A stretch of DNA of 10,528 nucleotides from an uncultured Gemmatimonadota bacterium (GTDB taxonomy: Bacteria; Gemmatimonadota; Gemmatimonadetes; Longimicrobiales; Gaopeijiaceae). Positions 1 through 6,023 of the stretch are shown piece by piece. The translations under genes were made by a program, and so were the position numbers. Under the pieces are notes generated by a model that saw nothing but the letters and a program-made list of their open reading frames with translations, did not search any database and was not told the DNA's origin. The DNA lies in contig CALHIO010000256.1 in NCBI GenBank assembly GCA_938030915.1, positions 1 through 10,528 on the forward strand, given 5' to 3'. Position 1 is the stretch's first letter; each line of letters opens with the position of its first letter.

Positions 1-231
1 CAGGGCTTCGTCGCCGGAGGCTTCCAGCCCGAGAACGAGCTCTGGCTGGAAGACGCTCTGGTATCCGACTTCGAGGACTCGGCCGTCGTGTCGGCGACGT
101 GGCGGTTCGGAAGTCGCATCCTTCCGGAGGAAGCCAGCAGCGGACCCCTCTCGATGACGATCGTCGGCACCTCGTCGGGGTACCGGATCGTGCATCTGTC
201 GATGTCGGTGAGACGTGCCGGTGGTTCATGA
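1..231 (+). CDS. SnoaL/DUF4440-like (NTF2-fold) protein, 3' end only
   Basis: This frame is open from the first base of the window and ends at TGA 229-231, giving the last 76 residues of a protein whose start lies upstream. The tail reads like the C-terminal half of the SnoaL/DUF4440 (NTF2-like) fold. An acidic strand leads into 'SAVVSATWRFG', a loop follows, then 'GPLSMTIVGTSSGYRIVHLSMS', which matches the family pattern of a Gly-containing strand, a short turn and a 'W/Y-R-I-V-H' final strand. In this fold the sheet forms a small pocket; members range from cyclases to proteins of unknown ligand, so no reaction can be assigned. The next gene on the same strand encodes another NTF2-like domain, so the two probably form a duplicated pair in one transcript. 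The family call is moderately sure; function is unknown. Confidence 0.6.
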   Translation, partial: QGFVAGGFQPENELWLEDALVSDFEDSAVVSATWRFGSRILPEEASSGPLSMTIVGTSSGYRIVHLSMSVRRAGGS

Positions 232-277
232 TGCAGCGGTCCGTCGGATCGGCCACCCTGTGACGCCGAGTCACCCG

Positions 278-838
278 ATGCGGGACGCGATCTCTCCCGT
301 GCGCAGGGTATGGCTGACTGGGCTCGTCGCACTCCTCCTCACCGGGTGCGTGCAACTCTCCGAGTCGGAAGAGCAACGCCTCAGGGAGGCGGAGCTGACG
401 GCGCGCTCCCTCATGGCTGCATGGGAACGCGCGGACCAGGCGCTGATCGAGGATCTGTTCTGGCCCGAGGCCACCTACGACGACTTCCCGAACCAGCACA
501 CGTATCAGGGCATTCAGGAGATCATCGGGTACGTCGACGCCATGCATGCGTGGGCGGACAACGTCTACATGAACGTCGGGAAGGTCCACGTCACGACGAA
601 TGGAGCCGTGATCGAGTGGGTCTTTTCGGCGATCCAGGCTCGACCGATGGGCGCGGTGACCATCGGTACGGGGGCAGAGGTCGTCACGAACGGCGTGACG
701 GTCATCGAGCTCGAGGGCGACCGGATCATCCGGGCAGCGGACTACGCGGACACGACCCCGATGATGCTCCAGGTCGGAGGACGGATCGAGCTGCCCGGTG
801 GTGAGGTGCTGGAGCTGGGGGGCGTAACCGCCCGCTGA
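278..838 (+). CDS. NTF2/SnoaL-like domain lipoprotein
   Basis: This is a predicted exported lipoprotein of 186 aa. From ATG 278 the N-terminus has Arg residues, a hydrophobic run (WLTGLVALLL) and the lipobox L-T-G-C with the modified Cys at residue 24. GTG 299 would give a more compact signal peptide (Cys at 17) and is an equally good start; the frame also stays open back to GTG 215, but that adds an unlikely N-terminal extension overlapping the upstream gene. The mature part has a helical start with 'SLMAAWERADQALIEDLF', then 'PEATYDDFPN', and strands ending 'GVTVIELEGDRIIRAADYAD'. This is the SnoaL-like NTF2 layout of helices and a curved sheet around a pocket. It follows a second NTF2-like gene by 46 bases, which suggests an operon and a duplication. 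No catalytic residue can be named. It probably sits at the inner leaflet of the outer membrane or on the periplasmic side. Confidence 0.75.
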   Translation: MRDAISPVRRVWLTGLVALLLTGCVQLSESEEQRLREAELTARSLMAAWERADQALIEDLFWPEATYDDFPNQHTYQGIQEIIGYVDAMHAWADNVYMNVGKVHVTTNGAVIEWVFSAIQARPMGAVTIGTGAEVVTNGVTVIELEGDRIIRAADYADTTPMMLQVGGRIELPGGEVLELGGVTAR

Positions 839-2524
839 CTACATCTGCCGGTACGCCGGTCCGCTCCCACCCTCCCGCGGCGTCCACCGTGGGCCGAGCA
901 CGTCCGTCGCCTTGCAGTCGACGCAGTTGGGCGCGTTGACCACGAGCTTGTCACCGTCCCGCTCGTAGACGCCGGCCGGGCAGAGATGCACGTACATCTC
1001 CGCGACCTCCGGGCTCACGTCTTCACCGACGATCAGGTGCGACGGGATGTCGTCACGGGTCTGATTTCCTGACTTGTACACGGCGTCGACCTTCGAGAAG
1101 GTCAGCTTCCCGTCGGGGACGAACTTCTCCTTCTCGGCGCCGAGGTGCTTGGGATCGGCCGCATCTTCCTCGATCGAGATTTTCCCACCGGGAAACGCGC
1201 CCTTCGTGAGCGTCATCAGACCGGCCTTCACACCGCCGGCGAAGAAGCCACCCTTGAAGGCCAGACGCATGTTCCGGCGCTCCTTGAGGTCCTTCATGAT
1301 GACGCTGCCGTCGACCGCAGCGGTGTATCCCGCGAGCGCGTCCGCCGACGTATCCCCCTTCTTGAGCCCCTCGAAAATCTGGCGCGCCGCCATGATGCCC
1401 GAGTGCATGGCGTAGTGAATGCCCTTCAGGGACGACACCTCCACGTAGCCGGCCGCATCACCGATGACGATGAGGCCGTCGCCGTGACGTCGCTCCGCCA
1501 CCGAGTAATACCCGCCCTCGGGGATCGTCTTCGCACCCCACTCGATCATCTCTCCACCCTCGAGGATCTCGCGGAAGAGCGGATGCAGCTTCATCCGCTG
1601 CAGGAGCTCGTGCACGTCGAGGCGCGCGTCCCCGTAGTCCAGCCCCACCACGAGGCCGAGCGCGACCGTGTTGTCGGAGAGCGGATACGCGAAGCTGCCG
1701 CCGAACGCGTCGGTCGGAAGGGGCCACGCCATCGTGTGAATGATCCGGTCGAGCGGCGTCTTCACCTCCCAGATCTCTTTCACGCCGAGCGCGTAGATCT
1801 GGGGGTTCTCCGCCTTCACGTTCTGCCAGTCGTACCACGCCTGCGAAAGCGGGCCCCGTGACCCTTCGGACAACACCGTCACCTGGGCCGTAAGGTCCAC
1901 CGCCGGCATCGCGTCCGCGCTCGCCGGCTCGCCGTCGCGCCCCAGGCCGGATGGAGTCGTACGCACGCCGATGACGTTGTCGCCGTCGACGAGGAGCGAG
2001 TCGACCGGGAAGCCCGGAAAGACGTTCACGCCCATCCCTTCGGCCTGCTCACCCAGCCATCGCACGATCTCGGAGATCGAGCCGATCCAGTTGCCGTGAT
2101 TCTTCATCGTCGGAGGAGTCGGAATCCGGTAGGACTTCGACTCCGTCATCACGTACACGGCCTCCTTCGTGACCGGCCGTCGGAGCGGCAGGTCGTCCAT
2201 CGGGAGGTCCGGGAACAGCTCCTTGAAGGCGCTCGGATTCACCACCGCGCCAGAGAGATTGTGCTCTCCGAGCTGGCCGGCTTTCTCGAGCACGGCAATC
2301 TCGATCTCGCCGATTCCGCCCCCGTTCTCGTTGTCTTCCTTGACCAGCCGCGCCAGTTCGATCGCGCCTGCGAGCCCGCCCGGACCCCCGCCCACGAACA
2401 CCACATCCATCGGGATCGCTTCTTCATCGGGCTGATCGGCGACGATGAAACGGTCGCGCGGAAGGGGCGGCTGAGCATCGAGTGAATGCACGGTGCTCTT
2501 GAGGACGGCTGTGCCCTCGGACAT
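839..2524 (-). CDS. Electron transfer flavoprotein-ubiquinone oxidoreductase (ETF-QO), Fe-S ligand variant
   Basis: ETF-QO takes electrons from reduced ETF (fed by acyl-CoA and amine dehydrogenases) through FAD and a [4Fe-4S] cluster to ubiquinone or menaquinone at the membrane. The 561-aa product has the FAD-binding 'VGGGPGG' (45-50), the family motif 'LGEHNLSGAVVNP', 'HTMAWPL..AFGGSFAYPL', 'GLVVGLDY' and the second FAD contact 'VIGDAAGYVEVSSLKGIHYAMHSG'. The C-terminal Fe-S domain begins 'CPAGVYE' (Cys515) and ends 'EGGSGPAYRQM', as in mitochondrial ETF-QO. The cluster motif is altered: Cys534 and Cys537 are present, but the third Cys of C-x2-C-x2-C is Thr540 (ACG, complement of 905-907). 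I chose ATG 2524 because GGAG lies 5 bases upstream; ATG 2563 has no ribosome site. The gene is divergent from the AAA+ gene, and its stop touches the stop of the neighbouring lipoprotein. No ETF subunits are visible here. The family is very clear. Confidence 0.93.
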   Translation of the reverse strand: MSEGTAVLKSTVHSLDAQPPLPRDRFIVADQPDEEAIPMDVVFVGGGPGGLAGAIELARLVKEDNENGGGIGEIEIAVLEKAGQLGEHNLSGAVVNPSAFKELFPDLPMDDLPLRRPVTKEAVYVMTESKSYRIPTPPTMKNHGNWIGSISEIVRWLGEQAEGMGVNVFPGFPVDSLLVDGDNVIGVRTTPSGLGRDGEPASADAMPAVDLTAQVTVLSEGSRGPLSQAWYDWQNVKAENPQIYALGVKEIWEVKTPLDRIIHTMAWPLPTDAFGGSFAYPLSDNTVALGLVVGLDYGDARLDVHELLQRMKLHPLFREILEGGEMIEWGAKTIPEGGYYSVAERRHGDGLIVIGDAAGYVEVSSLKGIHYAMHSGIMAARQIFEGLKKGDTSADALAGYTAAVDGSVIMKDLKERRNMRLAFKGGFFAGGVKAGLMTLTKGAFPGGKISIEEDAADPKHLGAEKEKFVPDGKLTFSKVDAVYKSGNQTRDDIPSHLIVGEDVSPEVAEMYVHLCPAGVYERDGDKLVVNAPNCVDCKATDVLGPRWTPREGGSGPAYRQM

Positions 2525-2571
2525 GACGGCTCCAGGCTTCTGTATCAGGGGGATCCGCGTCATTGGACGCG

Positions 2572-2600
2572 TGTATCGAATGGCCCTCAAAGGTCGCCAA
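2572..2600 (-). promoter_or_regulatory. Candidate sigma70-type promoter for the ETF-QO gene
   Basis: Read on the minus strand, a TTGGCG box (complement of 2595-2600) and a GATACA box (complement of 2572-2577) are separated by 17 bases. Transcription would start near 2565, leaving a leader of about 40 bases before ATG 2524. The boxes match the consensus only partly, so this is a weak call. The rest of the 175-base divergent spacer must also hold the promoter for the AAA+ gene, for which I see no clear candidate. Confidence 0.28.
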
Positions 2601-2687
2601 GACGCGCCGCGCCCTCTACCCTCGCTCGTTCGGGACGATACCCGTCATACTGACGACGCCCGTCACCCCCACGCGAGCCGATCCATC

Positions 2688-2692
2688 GAAGG
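2688..2692 (+). promoter_or_regulatory. Ribosome binding site of the AAA+ gene
   Basis: GAAGG stands 7 bases before ATG 2700. It fixes this start, although the same frame is open upstream to 2493, where it only overlaps the 5' end of the divergent ETF-QO gene. Confidence 0.6.
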
Positions 2693-2699
2693 CAGATTC

Positions 2700-4169
2700 A
2701 TGAGCAACGCTCTCCCCTCCACGCTCGGCGAACTCAAGGCCAGCGGTTACGCCCACCGATCGGTCAAAGACGAGATGCGTCACAACCTCGTCGCCAAGCT
2801 CAAGTCGGGTGAGGATCTCTTTCCGGGCGTCCAGGGATACGACGACAGCGTCGTACCGCAGATCGTGAACGCGATCCTGGCACGGCACGACTTCATCCTG
2901 CTCGGGCTGCGAGGTCAGGCGAAGAGCCGGATCCTTCGCCAGCTCGGGCTGCTCCTCGACGAGCACGTGCCGATCATCGCCGGAAGCGAGGTCAACGACG
3001 ACCCGCTCGCTCCGCTCTCCAAGTACGGACGGCAGATGATCGACGAACACGGTGACGACACACCGATCGAATGGATCGATCGGGACGCCCGCTACGTCGA
3101 GAAGCTCGCGACCCCCGACGTGACGATCGCCGACATGATCGGCGACGTGGATCCGATCAAGGCGGCGCGCGGCGGTCACATCCTCGCCGACGAGCTCACG
3201 ATCCACTATGGCCTGCTTCCGCGCGCCAACCGCGGGGTCTTCGCCATCAACGAGCTGCCCGACCTCGCCGGAAAGATCCAGGTCGGCCTCTTCAACATCC
3301 TCCAGGAGGGGGATGTACAGGTGAAGGGCTATCCGATTCGCCTCGCGCTCGACGTCCTGATGGTCTTCACGGCGAACCCCGAGGACTACACGGCACGCGG
3401 CAAGATCATCACCCCGCTGAAGGACCGGATCGGGGCAGAGATCCGCACGCACTATCCCGAGGATCTAGAGACCGGCGTCGAGATCACACGTCAGGAGGCG
3501 TGGGTCGCGCGCGACGATACATCCGTCGAGGTGCCCGAATTCCTCCAGGAGGTCGTGGAGCGCGTGGCCTTCCTGGGTCGCGAGGACAAGCGGATCGATC
3601 AGCGCTCCGGCGTGAGTCAGCGCATGCCCATCACGGTCATCGAAACGGTCGTGTCGAATGCAGAGCGACGCGCGCTACAGCACGAGGAGGACGTGGCCGT
3701 GCCCAGGGTCGCGGACCTCTACGCCGCACTACCCGCCATCACGGGCAAGATGGAGCTCGAGTACGAAGGCGAACTCCACGGTGCGGGACGGATCGCACGT
3801 GAGCTGATTCAGCAGGCGTGCTCCCAGACCTTCGACGTCCGCGCCGCCGGGGCCGACGTCGACGACATCATCGAGTACTTCGAGACCGGTGGCGCACTGC
3901 AGGTCGGGGACGATTCGGCCGCGAATGCGTGTGTGCTCGGGTTCTCGACGGTGCCGGGTCTCCTCGAACTGATCAGCAACGTCGGCCTCGTGTCGGACGG
4001 CGCCAATGACGGACATCGCGCAGCGGCGTGTGAGCTCGTGCTCGAAGCACTCGTCGCTCAGCGGCGCATCAGCCGCAGCAGCGGGGGCTACACGCGTGCT
4101 CCGCACGAAGGGCCGACCCCGGGCAAGGGATACCAGGGGTTCGACCCGCTCGGCGGTATGAACATCTAG
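2700..4169 (+). CDS. MoxR/ChlI-type AAA+ ATPase (magnesium-chelatase-like)
   Basis: The 489-aa product is an AAA+ ATPase of the MoxR/RavA and magnesium-chelatase ChlI branch. Such ATPases act as cytoplasmic chaperone-like motors, normally with a VWA-domain partner; the substrate is unknown here. Walker A is GLRGQAKS (69-76), with the G-x-x-G-x-A-K-S form seen in MoxR/RavA proteins. Walker B is 'RGVFAINELPDLA', with Asn184-Glu185 replacing the usual Asp-Glu. Sensor 1 is 'FTANPEDYT' (Asn226), and Arg243 in 'PLKDRIG' is a possible arginine finger. The roughly 150 C-terminal residues are helical and lack a recognisable second domain. A VWA protein at 8620-9912 is the likely partner, but five genes lie between them. 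The stop is 6 bases from the convergent PLP enzyme gene. It is probably not a true Mg-chelatase, because no tetrapyrrole genes are present. Confidence 0.87.
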   Translation: MSNALPSTLGELKASGYAHRSVKDEMRHNLVAKLKSGEDLFPGVQGYDDSVVPQIVNAILARHDFILLGLRGQAKSRILRQLGLLLDEHVPIIAGSEVNDDPLAPLSKYGRQMIDEHGDDTPIEWIDRDARYVEKLATPDVTIADMIGDVDPIKAARGGHILADELTIHYGLLPRANRGVFAINELPDLAGKIQVGLFNILQEGDVQVKGYPIRLALDVLMVFTANPEDYTARGKIITPLKDRIGAEIRTHYPEDLETGVEITRQEAWVARDDTSVEVPEFLQEVVERVAFLGREDKRIDQRSGVSQRMPITVIETVVSNAERRALQHEEDVAVPRVADLYAALPAITGKMELEYEGELHGAGRIARELIQQACSQTFDVRAAGADVDDIIEYFETGGALQVGDDSAANACVLGFSTVPGLLELISNVGLVSDGANDGHRAAACELVLEALVAQRRISRSSGGYTRAPHEGPTPGKGYQGFDPLGGMNI

Positions 4170-4175
4170 CTCCGT

Positions 4176-5423
4176 TCAGGCCGCGCTGGCCCAGGCCCGG
4201 GCCAGCGCCTGCTCCAGATCGGCCCAGAGATCCTCGACATTCTCGAGCCCCACGGAGAGGCGGAGGAGGTCGTCACTGACCCCCGCATCTGCACGATCAT
4301 CGGCTTCCACGACCCGATGCGTCAGCAGAGCCGGCGCCTGGATGAGCGTGTCGACCGAGCCGAGTGAAACGGCCGGTGTGATGAGGCGGAGGCCTTCGAC
4401 AACCGCCGCGGCGGCGGACACCCCACCCTTCACGCGGAAGGAAAGAACCGAACCCGGTCCGCGCATCTGACGCGCGACCAGCTCGGAGTCGCCCTCCCCG
4501 TAGCCGGGGAAGTGGACCGAGCGAACGGCCTCATGCGACGACAGACGCTCAGCAAGCTCGATCGCGTGCGCCTGCTGTTCACGCACGCGGACGGGAAGCG
4601 TCTGCAGTCCGCGGTGCAGAAGGTACCCGCCCAGAGGATGCAGCAGACCGCCGGTCACCATGCGGACCTGACGCAGTCTGACTGCCCATTCCTCGGAGCA
4701 CGCGATCACGCCCCCCATCACGTCGCCGTGCCCGCCCAGAAACTTCGTCGCGCTGTGAAGTACGAGATCGGCCCCCAGGGCGATCGGATTCTGCAGAATC
4801 GGTGTCGCGAACGTCGAGTCGACGACGACGGGGATCGACGCGCCGACCCGGGCGCCGCCGGCCCTCGCCTGTCGTCCGACCGCCTCGATGTCCACCAGCT
4901 CGAGCGTGGGATTGGCCGGCGTCTCGATGAACACGAGACCGGTATCCGGGCGAATCGCGTCGCCGACCCGGTCCGCATCGACCCATGACACCTGGGTGCC
5001 GAGCATCCCCGTCGAGAGCAGATGGTCCGTGCCGCCGTACACGGGGCGAACAGCGACGACGTGCGGACGGCGACTCGCCGCCTCGCCGGAGGCTGAGATG
5101 AGCAGGGCGGTCGTGGCGGCCATTCCCGACGCGAATGCGACGGCCGCGTCGGCGCCCTCCAGCTGTGCGAGGGCGTCTTCGAACCGCGCTACCGTCGGAT
5201 TGTGAAGGCGAGCGTAGACCGGGTTCGGTGCGTCGTGCGCACCCTCGAGAAGCGCGTCCATCGACTCGGCGACGGAAGAGGACCTGTGGAAGCCGTACGT
5301 GGTCGACAGATCGATCCCCGGAACGTGCGGAATCCCTCGCTCATTCGACCCGGAGTCCGACCGCAGCCACCCATCCGTCGGCTCACCGCGGGCGGCTCGA
5401 ACGGCCGTGGTTTCGATACGCAT
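4176..5423 (-). CDS. Cys/Met-metabolism PLP-dependent enzyme (cystathionine gamma-synthase/lyase or methionine gamma-lyase type)
   Basis: This is a fold-type I PLP enzyme of the trans-sulfuration family (415 aa), acting on sulfur amino acids by gamma-elimination or gamma-replacement in the cytoplasm. Visible signatures: 'YARLHNPT' (phosphate-binding Tyr and Arg from the neighbouring subunit), 'FASGMAA', Tyr129 in 'RPVYGGTDHLL', 'FIETPANPT', Asp202 in 'VVVDSTFATPI' (pyridine nitrogen), the PLP lysine Lys227 in 'LHSATKFLGGHGDV', and the C-terminal 'LLRLSVGLENVEDL'. Methionine gamma-lyases carry Cys two residues after the active-site Tyr; here it is Gly131, which leans towards cystathionine synthase/lyase or a mixed gamma-lyase. 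ATG 5423 has an excellent AGGGAGGT 5 bases upstream, so I prefer it to GTG 5474. The divergent Lrp/AsnC gene is the likely regulator and suggests amino-acid-responsive control. The exact substrate cannot be read from sequence. Confidence 0.88.
   Translation of the reverse strand: MRIETTAVRAARGEPTDGWLRSDSGSNERGIPHVPGIDLSTTYGFHRSSSVAESMDALLEGAHDAPNPVYARLHNPTVARFEDALAQLEGADAAVAFASGMAATTALLISASGEAASRRPHVVAVRPVYGGTDHLLSTGMLGTQVSWVDADRVGDAIRPDTGLVFIETPANPTLELVDIEAVGRQARAGGARVGASIPVVVDSTFATPILQNPIALGADLVLHSATKFLGGHGDVMGGVIACSEEWAVRLRQVRMVTGGLLHPLGGYLLHRGLQTLPVRVREQQAHAIELAERLSSHEAVRSVHFPGYGEGDSELVARQMRGPGSVLSFRVKGGVSAAAAVVEGLRLITPAVSLGSVDTLIQAPALLTHRVVEADDRADAGVSDDLLRLSVGLENVEDLWADLEQALARAWASAA
4183..4208. 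terminator. GC-rich hairpin at the convergent AAA+/PLP gene ends
   Basis: GCGCTGGCC (4183-4191) and GGCCAGCGC (4200-4208) are perfect inverted repeats. With the adjoining C-G pair they form a 10-bp stem around a 6-base loop. The hairpin begins 14 bases after the AAA+ stop and lies inside the last codons of the PLP gene on the other strand. There is no T-run on either side, so it is not a textbook intrinsic terminator. The repeated Ala codons in this tail could produce it by chance. Confidence 0.35.
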
Positions 5424-5428
5424 GGCAG

Positions 5429-5436
5429 ACCTCCCT
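5429..5436 (-). promoter_or_regulatory. Strong ribosome binding site of the PLP enzyme gene
   Basis: On the minus strand this reads AGGGAGGT and ends 5 bases before ATG 5423. It is the strongest ribosome site in the window and supports this start over the upstream in-frame GTG. Confidence 0.75.
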
Positions 5437-5454
5437 GGCTCGGACGCCTTCGGA

Positions 5455-5532
5455 GCATTCGTTGTTATGCACACACATATGAAGCATATTCTTCGTTTAT
5501 ACTGCCACTATGCCGCATTTTCTTCGTCTTAT
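5455..5532. promoter_or_regulatory. Operator-like repeats in the PLP enzyme / Lrp-AsnC spacer
   Basis: This unusually AT-rich stretch holds three related elements that start GCAT and end TTAT: 5455-5468, 5484-5500 and 5515-5532. The second and third share GCAT(A/T)TTCTTCGT, 12 of 13 bases, and begin 31 bases apart, close to three helical turns. The first is weaker and 29 bases upstream of the second. GAAGCATATTCTTC (5481-5494) is also a near-perfect 14-bp palindrome with one mismatched pair. Lrp/AsnC proteins bind repeated, helically phased AT-rich palindromes and often repress their own gene while controlling the divergent one, so this is the natural operator. That binding is inferred, not shown. 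Confidence 0.5.
5498..5503 (+). promoter_or_regulatory. Candidate -10 box of the Lrp/AsnC gene
   Basis: TATACT matches TATAAT in five of six positions and stands 6 bases before ATG 5510. Transcription would then begin at or near the A of that ATG, giving a leaderless message, or a leader of about 21 bases if translation starts at ATG 5531. No good -35 box is seen at the standard distance, and no ribosome site precedes either ATG. Confidence 0.35.
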
Positions 5533-6013
5533 GACTACCTTACCCGCAGTAGACCGAATCGATCGCGCGATTCTGACCTTCCTGGCGAAGAATGCTCGGA
5601 TGACCAACAAGGAGCTGGCCGCCGAGGTCGGTCTCTCCCAGTCGGCATGCCTCGAACGGGTGCGTCGGCTGAGCGATCTCGATGTAATCAGGGGGACCCA
5701 TGCGGACGTCGATCCCGGAGCGTTCGGGATTGGACTGCAGGCCATGGTGTCCGTACAGCTCAAGCAGCATACGCGGCGGGCCGTGGCCCGCTTCGAGCAG
5801 AGCGCAATCGGCCTGCCGCAGGTCGTCGCTCTCTATCACCTGACCGGTCGGACAGACTACCTCGTCCATGTCGTCGCTCAGGACATGGAGCACCTTCGCG
5901 ACTTCACGCTGGACGCGATCACGTCGTTGCCCGAGGTCTCCCGCGTGGAGACGTCACTGCTCTTCCGAGCGACGACGAAGCCGGTTTGGCCGGATCTGAC
6001 CGAGGAAGGCTAG
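5510..6013 (+). CDS. Lrp/AsnC-family transcriptional regulator
   Basis: The 167-aa product is a leucine-responsive/AsnC-type regulator. The N-terminal winged helix-turn-helix starts at 'VDRIDRAILTFLAKNAR' and includes 'TNKELAAEVGLSQSACLERVRRL' split as helix, turn and recognition helix (about residues 32-54). The ligand-binding RAM domain (about 75-150) has the typical 'LTGRTDYLVHVVAQDMEHL' pattern, with the Gly and Asp that shape the effector site. Proteins of this family form dimers to octamers, bind an amino acid, and usually regulate a neighbouring metabolic gene and themselves. The divergent PLP enzyme is the obvious target. Two starts are possible: ATG 5510 (used here) and ATG 5531, which gives the more usual short N-terminus of 160 aa. 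Neither has a clear ribosome site. The stop is 2 bases from the convergent SDR gene's stop. Confidence 0.9.
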   Translation: MPHFLRLMTTLPAVDRIDRAILTFLAKNARMTNKELAAEVGLSQSACLERVRRLSDLDVIRGTHADVDPGAFGIGLQAMVSVQLKQHTRRAVARFEQSAIGLPQVVALYHLTGRTDYLVHVVAQDMEHLRDFTLDAITSLPEVSRVETSLLFRATTKPVWPDLTEEG

Positions 6014-6023
6014 AGCTACTTCC
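6004..6023. terminator. Small hairpin spanning both stop codons of the convergent Lrp/SDR pair
   Basis: GGAAG (6004-6008) and CTTCC (6019-6023) can pair around a 10-base loop that contains both stop codons, TAG 6011-6013 on the plus strand and TAG on the minus strand (complement of 6016-6018). The stem is only 5 bp and has no proper T-run, so a terminator role is only a possibility. Confidence 0.2.

Noticed and set aside
1145..1861. Plus-strand frame of 238 codons inside the ETF-QO gene
   Set aside because: It is antisense to strongly conserved ETF-QO sequence; His/Arg/Leu-rich composition is typical of a mirrored GC-rich frame.
2493..2699. N-terminal extension of the AAA+ gene
   Set aside because: The frame is open, but the extension is Arg/Asp/His-rich, overlaps the divergent gene's 5' end, and the GAAGG site favours ATG 2700.
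2616..3452. Minus-strand frame of 278 codons opposite the AAA+ gene
   Set aside because: It mirrors the AAA+ codons, is rich in Val/Asp/Arg, and no family is recognisable. The sense frame carries all Walker and sensor motifs.
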